Source: Actinomadura kijaniata NBRC 14229
GTDB taxonomy: Bacteria; Actinomycetota; Actinomycetes; Streptosporangiales; Streptosporangiaceae
DNA: 64,000 bases
Direction: 5' to 3'
NCBI RefSeq assembly: GCF_001552175.1
Contig: NZ_BCQR01000016.1
Location: 32,334-96,333, forward strand
Under the pieces are notes generated by a model. That model saw only the letters and a list, made by a program, of their open reading frames with translations, ran no database searches and was not told the DNA's origin. Positions 42,621 through 51,423 of the stretch are shown here, piece by piece (the first letter of the stretch is position 1; the number at the start of each line of letters is the position of its first letter). Made by a program: the position numbers and the translations under genes.

Positions 42621-43382
42621 GTGGGGGAGGGGCGGCGGCCGCATCGCGTTCGGTGGGATGGCGGCGTTCGTAGCCTGGAGAGCGGTCGAGAGCATTCCGG
42701 CGGGCCGCTGGTGGTCATAGTGCCGGGGTTGGGCGCGCTGGGCTATTTGCTGGACGCGCTCTCCGGTTGCGCTGGCTGGGCTCGCTCGTTTCTGCTGGAT
42801 GTGCCTGGCTTCGGGCATGGGCCGCCACGTCCCTGTCCTGCCGAGATCGGCTCGATCGCCGGCACGGTGGCCGCGTGGCTCGAGGTGGTGGCGGAGGACG
42901 AGCCGGTCGTTCTCGTCGGTCACTCCACCGGTGCCCAGGTCGCGCTGCAGGTGGCTGCTCGGCGTGCGGAGCGGGTGCAGGCTTTGGTGCTGATGGGGCC
43001 GACGTTCCCACCGGAACAGCGGCGGGTTCTGGGCGTGCTGCGCGGATGTGCTGGTGCGCTTCGTCATGAGACGCCCAGGCTGCTGCCGGCCACGGTGCCG
43101 TATTACGTGCGTGGTGGTTATCGGCAGTTGGCTCGGCTTCTGAGGTCCGCGTGGCAGGATGCGCCTGAGCGGACCATAGCGAGTGTCGGCTGCCCGGTCC
43201 TGCTGGTTCGTGGTGAGCATGACGGTTTTGCGCCGCAGATGTGGGTTGATCAGCTCACCGCGGCCGCTCCGGATGGTTGGTCCGTCACCGTGCCGGGGGC
43301 GCACAACTTTCCGTTTCGGCGTGGTGGCCTGGCCGGTGCGCTGGTCGCGCAAGCGGCGCGCCGCGCGGACCTCATCGGCTGA
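42621..43382 (+). CDS. Alpha/beta hydrolase
   Basis: 253 residues from the GTG at 42621, preceded by AAAGGAG. VVIVPGLGALGYLLDAL is the first strand with its oxyanion loop, VVLVGHSTGAQVALQ the nucleophile elbow (S102), VLLVRGEHDGFAP holds the acid and VPGAHNFPFRRGG the His. Overall like the MhpC/esterase group. Third codon positions use clearly more T and A than neighbouring genes, so it may have been acquired recently. Convergent with the methyltransferase at 43521. Confidence 0.88.
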   Translation: MGEGRRPHRVRWDGGVRSLESGREHSGGPLVVIVPGLGALGYLLDALSGCAGWARSFLLDVPGFGHGPPRPCPAEIGSIAGTVAAWLEVVAEDEPVVLVGHSTGAQVALQVAARRAERVQALVLMGPTFPPEQRRVLGVLRGCAGALRHETPRLLPATVPYYVRGGYRQLARLLRSAWQDAPERTIASVGCPVLLVRGEHDGFAPQMWVDQLTAAAPDGWSVTVPGAHNFPFRRGGLAGALVAQAARRADLIG

Positions 43383-43520
43383 GGCGTGCCCGGCTCGCTG
43401 TCAGTTCAGGGAGCCGTTGATTGGCCCAGGGGGAGGGCTCAAGGGTGTGTTGAACGCCAAGTAGCGGTCCCCACAGTATGAACCGTACGGCACCGATTTC
43501 CTGGATTCGTGGTGCGCTTT

Positions 43521-44159
43521 TCAGAGTTGGGGCCGTCGCCACCGCAGCAGGTACCGCCAGTAGACCAGGCGGCGTACCTGGCTTCCGGGTAGCACCTTGG
43601 CGGCTACCGACCGAACCTGTGCCGTTGAGAGGGTGGGGCCGAAGCACTTGGGCATCTGGTCGTGGGTGTCTTCGAAGCGGTACCACTCGCGGCTGGTGAG
43701 CCGTCTCAGAGTGGTGAACGCAAGGCCGAAAGCTTGCTGGCTGGTGACAGCCAGGAGCTCGACCGGCAGGTCTCGCGGGAGGTCTGTCCGCGGCGACGCC
43801 ACAGCCGCAAGGATCCCGCCTGGCCGCACTGTTCGGGAGAGCCGTTCCAGTGCCTGTTCCAGTGGTAGGTGGTGCAGCACCGTCAGTGAGAGCACCGCAT
43901 CGTACTCGGCCTCTGGGAGAGGGTGCTCCATGACGTCGGCGAGCTCGCATCGCACGTTGGCGGGTGTCTGCCGCCGGGCCGCCTTGATCATCTCGGCTGA
44001 GGAGTCGATTGCGTCCACATGGTTCGCATGACGCGCCAGGCGGGTGGCCAGTGAGCCGGCACCGCATCCGACGTCCAGCACACGTGCTGCACCCTCGGGA
44101 ACTTCACGAAGCAGCAACCGCTGGTAGTACGCGTTGTGATCCCAGGCGAACGGATTCAT
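43521..44159 (-). CDS. Class I SAM-dependent methyltransferase
   Basis: 212 residues. Motif I ARVLDVGCGAGSLATRLA, strand-2 acidic residue in HVDAIDSSAEMI, motif LADVMEHPLPEAEYDAVLSL and post-motif RTVRPGGILAAV make a complete Rossmann methyltransferase. C-terminal Tyr/Arg/Trp-rich helix (VYWRYLLRWRRPQL). Start at 44159 (MNPFAWDHNAYYQRLL) matches the beginning of the fold. Substrate unknown; shares the lower-GC3 look of the adjacent hydrolase. Confidence 0.9.
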   Translation of the reverse strand: MNPFAWDHNAYYQRLLLREVPEGAARVLDVGCGAGSLATRLARHANHVDAIDSSAEMIKAARRQTPANVRCELADVMEHPLPEAEYDAVLSLTVLHHLPLEQALERLSRTVRPGGILAAVASPRTDLPRDLPVELLAVTSQQAFGLAFTTLRRLTSREWYRFEDTHDQMPKCFGPTLSTAQVRSVAAKVLPGSQVRRLVYWRYLLRWRRPQL

Positions 44160-44417
44160 GGACTTGATCTTCGCATTGGTCCAGGTTGTGCGACATGGAG
44201 CCCGTTGTGCTGCTCTGAAAGGGCCAGCCATCGTGAGCAGGACCAAAGTACGCGGATAGTCGCTCACCCGGTTGTGAGGACGGGCTCTGGGACATCCCAT
44301 CTCTGGCTGGCAGGGGTCCCTCATGAACGCCATGAGCGCCCGGTCTCCGCATGTGTGGGTCGATTGCCTGCGCCAACTCACCCTGCCGCCAGTGGTGAGC
44401 AAGCTGACTGGAGCAGG

Positions 44418-44966
44418 TCATGCGGAGGGTCCGCCCCAACGGCTGAGGTCAACGGTTTTGAGCGTGGGGGATTGTCGGGTCTCGCCGTCTCTGTAGGGCG
44501 GGGCGTTCGCCACCATGGGGCGGCGGAACCGCAGGGTTCCGGTGCACGGGTCGGGCGAGTTCAGGCGCACGGTCAGTCGCAGGGATTCCCGGTCCACGCT
44601 GAGGGCGGTGAACTGAACCTGATGGGTCAGCGGTAGCCGATCCTGCTGTCTGCTCAGCCGCCACTCGATACGGGCGTTGGACGCGCAGGGCCGGTCGGTG
44701 CGGAATTCCACGGCGCCGTACAGGTAGTAGGAGCGGGCGTTGAGCCGATCAGCCCACCGCCGTTTCAGGCGCGGCATCCTGTAGGTGGAATCGATCGCCT
44801 GTCCGGCCGACATCCGATAGGTGAATCCTGGTCCGTCGGGAAACAGGGTGGGTGAGGGGCGGTCGCCGGCGGTGACTGAGTCGATGGGCAACCGGTCGTC
44901 GTCGTAGTCCTGGAGGTGAAGGATCGCGAAGGCCGCAATCACCACCGACGCCAGTACGACCTTCAT
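44418..44966 (-). CDS. Hypothetical membrane-anchored or secreted protein
   Basis: 182 residues from the ATG at 44966. A single N-terminal hydrophobic segment (MKVVLASVVIAAFAILHL) is an uncleaved anchor or signal peptide, followed by an Asp-rich stretch (QDYDDDRLPIDS) and a soluble domain of beta character (ARSYYLYGAVEFRTDRPC). Two Cys (PCASN, PCTGT) could form a disulphide outside the cell. No family recognised. An upstream extension of the frame lacks a ribosome binding site. Confidence 0.65.
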   Translation of the reverse strand: MKVVLASVVIAAFAILHLQDYDDDRLPIDSVTAGDRPSPTLFPDGPGFTYRMSAGQAIDSTYRMPRLKRRWADRLNARSYYLYGAVEFRTDRPCASNARIEWRLSRQQDRLPLTHQVQFTALSVDRESLRLTVRLNSPDPCTGTLRFRRPMVANAPPYRDGETRQSPTLKTVDLSRWGGPSA

Positions 44967-45256
44967 GCCATCGCCGCCCTCAACGACCTCGCGGCATCCA
45001 CTTCTGCATGACGATCTCACGCAGATGAGCCCCAGCGGTAGGCGTTCTGGGCGTGGACGCGCGCGTCTCATCTGATGCCGTTCATCGCACGACATCGGGG
45101 TGGAGACTCGCCCTATCGGCCAGCAGGGGCATGTCTCCGTTCCGGTGGCCGCAGTCGGGGTGCGGCGTGCGTCATCGCACCGTCTGGCCTGCGTCGAGGT
45201 CTCGTTGGAGGGCTCTCCAGGCGCCGGTGCCGCGAGCCGCAGGCCGTGACGCGCAG

Positions 45257-45748
45257 CTACTTCGAATCTTGGTCGGGCGTGGATTGGAGGCGGTGGATCT
45301 CGGCGGCGGTGCTGTGCTCGGCGCTTCTGATGAATCGCAGGAGGGTGGTGAGCGCCGCTTCGTCGAAGTCGTCGAGGTCGTCCCGGGTGCGGGAGATGAG
45401 TCCGGAGTAGGCGGCGGTCACTCGCTCAAGGCCTTCCCGGGTCGGTTCGATGAGGACCCGGCGGCGGTCGTCGGGGTCGGGTACCCGTCGGACGCAGCCT
45501 GCGGCGACGAGCCGGTCGATCATGCGTGAGGCCGATCCGGTCGTGAGGTTCACGTGCTTGGCCAGAACGCCCGGGGTCGTCGGGCCGTGACGTCCCAGGA
45601 CGTGCAGGCACTGCACGTCGGTGTCGGTGACGCCCAGCCGGTCGGCGACGAGGCTGTTGAGCTGCACGACCCGGATCGCCCAGCCGGGCACCGCTTCGGT
45701 GAGCAGTTCGGCGAGCAGTGTCTCCCTCGTCGGGTCCGGCTTCGTCAT
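45257..45748 (-). CDS. MarR-family regulator
   Basis: 163 residues from the ATG at 45748, with GAGGGAC upstream. DNA-binding winged helix: TTPGVLAKHVNLTTGSASRM, DRLVAAGCVRRV and wing PDPDDRRRVLIEPT. Divergent from a DHA2 exporter (45878), with inverted repeats in the shared promoter. The typical role is repression of the exporter, relieved by its substrate. Confidence 0.93.
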   Translation of the reverse strand: MTKPDPTRETLLAELLTEAVPGWAIRVVQLNSLVADRLGVTDTDVQCLHVLGRHGPTTPGVLAKHVNLTTGSASRMIDRLVAAGCVRRVPDPDDRRRVLIEPTREGLERVTAAYSGLISRTRDDLDDFDEAALTTLLRFIRSAEHSTAAEIHRLQSTPDQDSK

Positions 45749-45814
45749 GGTGGTCCCTCGCCTCTCCAACTTGCTGCGTCGCGCAGAGATTTTGCGCTAT
45801 GTTCTCTGTGTGGC

Positions 45815-45835
45815 GCAGCATCTGTGTGATGCAGC
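45815..45835. promoter_or_regulatory. MarR operator candidate
   Basis: GCAGCATC and GATGCAGC form an 8-bp inverted repeat with one mismatch around TGTGT, 42 bp before the exporter start. A second palindrome, CTGCG-TCG-CGCAG, lies at 45774-45786, 26 bp before the MarR start. Two sites would suit control of both genes. Confidence 0.55.
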
Positions 45836-45877
45836 GATATTACCGCATCCCCTTCCCTCCAAGGAGCGCGACCCAGC

Positions 45878-47422
45878 ATGCCCACCTCCCCACCACTCCA
45901 TCGCGACGCGACGGCCCCCGCCCCGCTGTCGGGACGCGCGGCGGCCGCCGTCCTGGCCGTGATCCTCCTCGCGGCCTTCATGGAGCTCCTCGACGCCACG
46001 ATCGTCAGTGTGGCGGCCGCGGCGATCGCCGCGGACCTGCACGCCGGCGAGGCCGCGCTGCAATGGATCGTCGCCGGGTACACGCTGGCCGTCGGAGCCG
46101 GCCTGATCACCGGCGGCCGTATCGGCGACCAGTTCGGCCGCCGCCGCGTCTTCCTGCTCGGGCTGGCCGCGTTCCTGCTGGCCTCGGCAGGCTGCGGGCT
46201 GGCGCCCGACCCCGGCGCGCTGATCGGCATGCGGGTCGCGCAGGGACTGGGCGGCGGGCTGATGATCCCGCAGGTGTTCGGCATCATCCGGGCTTCGTTC
46301 GAACCCGGCGCGCGCGCCAGGGCGCTCGGCGCCTACGGCGCCGTGCTCGGCCTGGCCTCGGTGGCCGGGCCGCTGCTCGGCGGGGTCCTGGTCGAGGCCG
46401 ACCTGCTCGGCTTGGGCTGGCGGGCGATCTTCTGGGTGAACGTGCCGATCGCGGTCATCGGGCTGATCGTGGGAGCCCGCTTCATGCCCGAGTCCCGCGC
46501 GCCCGGCGGCGCCCGGCTGGACCTGCCCGGCGCCGCCCTGGCCGCCACCGCCGCGGTGCTGCTGCTCCTGCCCCTGGTGCAGGGGCGCGAGTGGGGCTGG
46601 CCCTGGTGGGGCTTCGCCCTCCTGGCGCTGGTGGTGCCGGTGACGGCGCTGTTCCTGGTCCGGGAACGGCGGCTGGCCGCCGCCGGAGGGCAGCCCATCC
46701 TCGACCCCGCCCTGCTTCGCGTCCGGGCCTTCGCCGGTGGCCTGCTCGCTTCTTTGCTGTTCTTCGGGGCGCTCGGCTCCTACTTCCTGCTGCTGTCCCT
46801 CTACCTCCAGCTCGGCACCGCCCGCACCGCGCTCGACACCGGTCTGGTGATCCTGCCCTACGCCATCGGCTCGATCATCACCTCGGGGATCGGCGTCCAG
46901 CTCGCCCACCGCGTCGGCCGCGCGCTGCTGGTGTCCGGCGCGCTGGTCCTGGCCGCGTCCCAGCTCGTCCTGCTCCTCGTGGTCCGCGCCGGCGCCGACC
47001 CCTCCTACTGGGCGCTGGCCGCGCCGCTGTTCCTGGGAGGCCTGGGCCTGGGGCTCACCGCCCCGTCCCTGATCAACGTGGTGCTCGCCGGTGTCCCCGC
47101 CAAGGACGCCGGTGCCTCGGGCGGGGTCCTCACCACCGTCACCCAGATCGGCAACGCGCTCGGTGTCGCCGTGCTCGGCATCGTGTTCTTCACCCGGCTG
47201 GAGGACTCCATGGCCGGTGGAGCCCCCAGCCGCATCGCCTACGGCGACGCCCTGACCACGATTCTGCCCTGGCAGGCCACCTGCTACATCGCCGCGGCCG
47301 CACTCATGTTCCTGCTCCCCAAGCGGGCGAACGCACCCCAGACGTGCGCCCCCGCGCACAACCGAACCAACGTGCCGGACGACCACGATCCCGGTACCGA
47401 GGAAACGGGACCTAGCAGGTGA
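45878..47422 (+). CDS. DHA2-family MFS exporter (EmrB/QacA type)
   Basis: 514 residues, 14-helix MFS. Helix 1 carries LLDATIVSVAAAAIAADL, motif A reads GGRIGDQFGRRRVFLLG and motif C GPLLGG. The long central loop and last pair of helices are typical of DHA2. Divergent from a MarR regulator with operator-like repeats in between, the classical arrangement of an inducible drug or metabolite efflux pump. Substrate unknown. A hairpin follows the stop. Confidence 0.93.
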   Translation: MPTSPPLHRDATAPAPLSGRAAAAVLAVILLAAFMELLDATIVSVAAAAIAADLHAGEAALQWIVAGYTLAVGAGLITGGRIGDQFGRRRVFLLGLAAFLLASAGCGLAPDPGALIGMRVAQGLGGGLMIPQVFGIIRASFEPGARARALGAYGAVLGLASVAGPLLGGVLVEADLLGLGWRAIFWVNVPIAVIGLIVGARFMPESRAPGGARLDLPGAALAATAAVLLLLPLVQGREWGWPWWGFALLALVVPVTALFLVRERRLAAAGGQPILDPALLRVRAFAGGLLASLLFFGALGSYFLLLSLYLQLGTARTALDTGLVILPYAIGSIITSGIGVQLAHRVGRALLVSGALVLAASQLVLLLVVRAGADPSYWALAAPLFLGGLGLGLTAPSLINVVLAGVPAKDAGASGGVLTTVTQIGNALGVAVLGIVFFTRLEDSMAGGAPSRIAYGDALTTILPWQATCYIAAAALMFLLPKRANAPQTCAPAHNRTNVPDDHDPGTEETGPSR

Positions 47423-47429
47423 GCGCACT

Positions 47430-47464
47430 GCCCCCGGTGGACGACGCACGACGGCGCCGGGGGC
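47430..47464 (+). terminator. Hairpin after DHA2 exporter
   Basis: GCCCCCGG and CCGGGGGC pair over 8 bp with a 19-nt loop, eight bases after the stop codon. Moderately convincing. Confidence 0.4.
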
Positions 47465-47693
47465 AGACCGGCTGGCGATCGCGCGCCACGGGACCGCGGA
47501 CCATACCGTGCGGGCGGTGTGGGCTCCCTGCGGAAGGCCAGGGGAGGGGCTCGCCGAACCCGCCGCTTCGGTGGCTGGCGGGACGCGGACCCCGGCTCCG
47601 CACGAGCCTGCTGCGCAGCAGACGAAAACGTGCCGGCGCGGGCTGCGCGAGCGACGGGCAGACCGTCGTCGCCACGCCTTGACGAGGAGCGGC

Positions 47694-48938
47694 CTACCCG
47701 CGCAGGGCGGCCCGGCGGATCTCCTCGTCGTCGGTCGCCGCTCCGCGTTCAGCCGGACCGCCGAAGCCGCTGAGGCGGAGCAGCACCGGAGCGAGGACGA
47801 ACAAGGCGACCGCGAGGCCCGCGACCGCGACCATGGCCCCGCGCAGTCCCACGGCGTCAGCCCACAGCCCGACATAGACCGGGCCAAGGAGGAACCCCAG
47901 GTAGGACACGGTCGTGACGACCGACGTCGCGCGGCCACGGCGGGACTCCTCGACGTTGCGCGAGACGATGCCGAGCAGGGTCGGAAACAGCACCGCGGTC
48001 CCGGCGGCGGCCACCGCGAGACCCAGGCCCGCGACCAACAGCGTGGGGGAGACGGCGATGAGGACCGCCCCGGCCGCGGCGGTCGCCGCACCCGCCAGGA
48101 GGACGGCGCGGGCGTGGGCGGCCTGGAGACCGCCGAGGGCGAACCGCGTGAACGCCACCGTCCCGGCGAACACCGCGGGCGCGACGGCGCTCAGCCCCGT
48201 CCCGGACCGCAGCTCGCCATGCGCGAAGACCGCGCTCCAACTCTGGTGCGCGTTCTCGCCGGCGAACGCCAGCGCGCCCAGCGCCCCGATGAGCAGGAAC
48301 GGGACGGTCCTGCGCCGGTCGGACGGCGCCGGATCCGCCGCCGGAGCGCGCTCGTGTCCCGGCTCGGTGGCACCGGCGGGCAGCGCCTTGACCAGGAGGA
48401 CGCCCGCCACCAGGCAGACGATCGCCACGGCCGCGAACGGGACCGCCAACGGCAGCGACGCGGCCGACGCCAGCCCGGTGGCGAGGCTCGCCAGGACCAC
48501 CAGGCTGGAGAAGACGCCGTGGGCGCGGGTGATGACGGGCCGGCCGGCGACCTTCTCGGCCCGTCCGGCGACCGCGTTCATGGCCACGTCCGCCGCTCCG
48601 CTGGTGGCGCCGACCAGGGCCAGCCCGGCGCACAGGACCACCAGGTTCACCGCGCTCAGCGCCAAGGCGGCGCCGGCGCCGCCGAGGGCGGCGATGGCCA
48701 CGGCCGTGACCCGCAGCCCCCACCGGTCGAGCGCCCGGCCCACCAGCAGCATCGCGGGAAGGGCCCCCGCGCCCACGAACAGCAGCGCCAGCCCGAGCCG
48801 GCCGTCATCGACGCCGGCCTGGTGCTGGACCCGCGGCACGGAGGCGCCCCACACCCCCCAGAACGCGCCGAAGGCGGCGAAGGCCACCACCGACGAAACG
48901 ACCATGCGGCGCGACGGGCCGACAGGAGTCCACTTCAT
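47694..48938 (-). CDS. MFS transporter (YbjJ-like)
   Basis: 414 residues with 12 helices. ASVPRVQHQAGVDDGRLGLA after helix 1 and GRALDRWGLR (motif A) resemble the YbjJ/FucP-like group of sugar or drug carriers; FAGENAHQSWSAVFAHGELR marks the start of the second half. Start ATG 48938, immediately adjacent to the palindrome TGTGTA-N4-TACACA. Divergent from the LacI regulator, pointing to import of a sugar-like compound or its export. Long stretches of Ala and Val are normal for this GC content. Confidence 0.85.
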   Translation of the reverse strand: MKWTPVGPSRRMVVSSVVAFAAFGAFWGVWGASVPRVQHQAGVDDGRLGLALLFVGAGALPAMLLVGRALDRWGLRVTAVAIAALGGAGAALALSAVNLVVLCAGLALVGATSGAADVAMNAVAGRAEKVAGRPVITRAHGVFSSLVVLASLATGLASAASLPLAVPFAAVAIVCLVAGVLLVKALPAGATEPGHERAPAADPAPSDRRRTVPFLLIGALGALAFAGENAHQSWSAVFAHGELRSGTGLSAVAPAVFAGTVAFTRFALGGLQAAHARAVLLAGAATAAAGAVLIAVSPTLLVAGLGLAVAAAGTAVLFPTLLGIVSRNVEESRRGRATSVVTTVSYLGFLLGPVYVGLWADAVGLRGAMVAVAGLAVALFVLAPVLLRLSGFGGPAERGAATDDEEIRRAALRG

Positions 48939-48939
48939 G

Positions 48940-48955
48940 TGTGTAACGATACACA
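48940..48955. promoter_or_regulatory. LacI-type operator
   Basis: TGTGTA and TACACA flank ACGA, and the centre of symmetry falls on a CG step as in most LacI-family operators. It lies against the start codon of the MFS gene and 20 bp before the LacI start, so it can control both. Confidence 0.7.
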
Positions 48956-48974
48956 ACCCGCTAGGCTGGCCCTC

Positions 48975-50024
48975 ATGGAATCGTCCGCGGGCCCGAAGCG
49001 GGTGACCCTCGCGCAGGTGGCCGAGCTGGCCGGCGTGTCGGTCATGACCGCCTCCTACACCTACAACCGGCCGAGCCGGGTATCGGACCAGGCCCGGTCG
49101 AAGGTGCTCGCCGCGGCCGCCCAGCTGGGATACGCCGGCCCCGACCCCAGCGCCCGGTCGCTGCGCCGGGGCAGCACCCGCACGCTCGGTGTCGTGATGG
49201 GCGAGCACCTGAGCTACGCGTTCGAGGACCCCGAGGCGGTGTCCTTCCTGGCCGGGATCGCCGACGTCTGCGCGGGTCACGGCTACGGCATGACCATCTT
49301 GCCGATCACCGGCGCCGCCGACGACGTCCAGCGGATCAAAAGCGCCGCCGTCGACGGGTTCATCGTCTGGACCACATCCGACGACGATCCGGTCCTGGCG
49401 GCCGTCCGGGCGATGAAGCGTCCCGCGGTGGTCCACGGCGGACCGGCCGTCCACGGGATGGGGCTGGTGGGCATCGACAACCGCGCCGCGGCGCACGCGG
49501 TGGGCGCCGTCGCGTTCGCGGGCGCCGAACGCCCGGCGATAGTGAGCTTCCCGCTGTCCCGGGACCGGACCAGCGCGATCGTCGGCGGCGCGGACATCAC
49601 GCAGGTGCGGTTCCCGGTGACGCGGGAGCGGCTGGAGGGCTACCGGCGGGCGGCCGAGGACGCCGGCATCGCCTGGCGCGACGTGGCCGTCGCGGTGTGC
49701 GCCCGCAACGACGCGGCCGAGGCCGAGCGGGCCGCGGCGGCCCTGCTGGCGTCCGCCGAGCCGCCCGACGCGATCGCCGCGATGAGCGACCAGCAGGCGG
49801 CCGGGGTCGTCCACGCGATCCGCGCCGCCGGTCGCGCCATCCCGGAGGAGGTGGCGGTGACCGGATGGGACGACGCGGCGGTGGCGGCGCGGCTCGGGCT
49901 GACGACGGTCGCGCAGTCACTGCGCGACCAGGGCGCGGCGTGCGCGCACGCCGCGCTCGGGCAGGAACCGGACTCCCGGACCGCGCCCTGGTCCATCGTC
50001 CGCAGAGCCAGCACACGCCGGTGA
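48975..50024 (+). CDS. LacI-family transcriptional regulator
   Basis: 349 residues. DNA-binding HTH plus hinge helix: RVTLAQVAELAGVSVMTASY, then SDQARSKVLAAAAQLGY and SARSLRRGSTRTLGVVMGEH. The hinge is followed by a periplasmic-binding-type ligand domain ending in AVTGWDDAAVAARLGLTTVA. The recognition helix end YTYNRP is atypical (usually V-S-x-x-L-N), which may change operator choice. TAGGCT (48962-48967) sits seven bases before the ATG, so the gene is likely leaderless. Divergent MFS gene is the expected target. Confidence 0.95.
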   Translation: MESSAGPKRVTLAQVAELAGVSVMTASYTYNRPSRVSDQARSKVLAAAAQLGYAGPDPSARSLRRGSTRTLGVVMGEHLSYAFEDPEAVSFLAGIADVCAGHGYGMTILPITGAADDVQRIKSAAVDGFIVWTTSDDDPVLAAVRAMKRPAVVHGGPAVHGMGLVGIDNRAAAHAVGAVAFAGAERPAIVSFPLSRDRTSAIVGGADITQVRFPVTRERLEGYRRAAEDAGIAWRDVAVAVCARNDAAEAERAAAALLASAEPPDAIAAMSDQQAAGVVHAIRAAGRAIPEEVAVTGWDDAAVAARLGLTTVAQSLRDQGAACAHAALGQEPDSRTAPWSIVRRASTRR

Positions 50025-50213
50025 CCGGTTCGCGAGCGCGACACGATCGCCACGTTCGACGCCCGGCCCACCGTCTTCGGCCCCACCGTCTTCGGCGCGA
50101 AGCGGCCCGCTCCGCACGTTCATTCCGGATGAGGGCGATGGTGGAACTCCGGGGATCATCTGCGTGGAAGGCTGGGAGCCGGACGGATCCGCGCACCCCA
50201 GGAGACATCGCCG

Positions 50214-51128
50214 GTGATCGAGCAGTGGCGGGCCATGGCCGGCGACGATCGCGCCTTCGAGGCGTGGCGGGAGATCACGCGTCACGCCGAGACCCTGCCG
50301 GGGGACGAGGTCCGGGCGCTGGTCGAGGTCCGGGCGCTGGTCGAGGACCTGGCCGGCTGGCCGGGACGGCGCCCCATGCCCTTGCGCTGGTGGGAACGGC
50401 GCCGCCGGGGCGAGTGGGAGCCCTACTTCGACCGGCAGGTGGTCGTCCGGCGTCTCCCGGGGACGGAACGGGTGTGGGCCGCGGGATCGTGGCCGGACGG
50501 CCCCGGTGAGCAGGGGTATGACCATGTCGGCTTCAGCGGGGACGGGAGGCTGGTCGTGGCGGTGGGCTCCGCTGCCTTCCGGGACGGACCGGCGGAACGG
50601 ACCGTCGTGGTGGCCGACGCCCGAACCGGCGACCTCGTCTCCACGGCGGTCACGACCGCCAGGAGGGGCGCTGCGCTGGATCGTTCCGGCACCCGGCTCG
50701 TCCTTGTCGGCCCCGAGGGCGAGGTGCTGGTGCGCGGGCTGCCCGGCGGGGAGATCGTGGAGCGGTACCCCACGACCCTGCCCGGCGTCGGGGCGCTCGC
50801 GCTCTCTCCCGAGGGCGACACGATCGCCGTCGGCGGCGACGGCGGCATCGAGCTCCTCGGGCGGTCCGCCGGGCGCGTGGCGGCCGAGGGCGGATGCCGG
50901 GCCGTGGTCTGGTCACCGGACGGTCCGCGCGCCCTGTTCACCTCGGGGGAGACCGCCGTGGTGATCGACCGTCAAGGCAGGGCGCTGTGGCGGCGTCGGC
51001 CGGAGGACCCGGACGTCCAGGCGGCCGCCTTCACGCCCGACGGCCGCACGTTGGTCACGGCCCAGAGCCAGCCCGTCGAAATCATCGCCTGGTTGCTGGA
51101 CCACGACGGGCGGGGAGCACCCGCCTGA
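50214..51128 (+). CDS. WD40/YVTN-like beta-propeller hypothetical protein
   Basis: 304 residues from the GTG at 50214. After a charged helical N-terminus (1-75, with the duplicated VRALVE) come about five blades with VGFSGDGRLVVAVGS, ALSPEGDTIAVGGDGG, VVWSPDGPRALFTSG and AFTPDGRTLVTA, typical of degenerate WD40 repeats. Fewer than seven blades are visible, so the propeller may close by dimerisation or be incomplete. No signal peptide. Function unknown. Confidence 0.7.
   Translation: MIEQWRAMAGDDRAFEAWREITRHAETLPGDEVRALVEVRALVEDLAGWPGRRPMPLRWWERRRRGEWEPYFDRQVVVRRLPGTERVWAAGSWPDGPGEQGYDHVGFSGDGRLVVAVGSAAFRDGPAERTVVVADARTGDLVSTAVTTARRGAALDRSGTRLVLVGPEGEVLVRGLPGGEIVERYPTTLPGVGALALSPEGDTIAVGGDGGIELLGRSAGRVAAEGGCRAVVWSPDGPRALFTSGETAVVIDRQGRALWRRRPEDPDVQAAAFTPDGRTLVTAQSQPVEIIAWLLDHDGRGAPA
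50307..50342 (+). repeat. Perfect 18-bp tandem duplication inside the propeller gene
   Basis: GAGGTCCGGGCGCTGGTC is repeated twice back to back, adding six in-frame residues (EVRALV twice). A likely recent slippage event; the count may vary between strains. Confidence 0.85.
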
Positions 51129-51423
51129 CTCGCCGTACCCGGGTCGCTCCTCTTCGTCGTACAGCCCACCGCGACGTCTGCGCCTTGGAGGCGGAAGCGC
51201 TCAGGCGATGGGACGGAGATGGAAGCACAGGTCGGCGGCGTCGGCGGGGGCCGGGTTTCCGTGAACGTCGGTGACCGCGGCCACGGTCAGGCCGACGGCG
51301 GCCAGCGCCTGGAATCCGGAATGGGTATACCAGTGCAGAACCCACGGGCGTTCTTGGGGGGGACAGGAGGCGGCGGCCAGCGGTGATCTCCGGCCCTGCC
51401 CCGGCGCCAACGAGGGGCAGGCC
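51129..51423. other. Gene-free stretch
   Basis: 295 bp. A minus-strand frame with VLHWYTHSGFQALAAV and VAAVTDVHGN around 51210-51340 looks coding-like but has no start or recognisable family and may be the tail of a lost gene. Confidence 0.3.

Noticed and set aside
51210..51340. Minus-strand fragment with VTDVHGN resembling a metallophosphoesterase
   Set aside because: A single short motif, at the C-terminal end instead of the N-terminal end expected for that family, with no start codon context.
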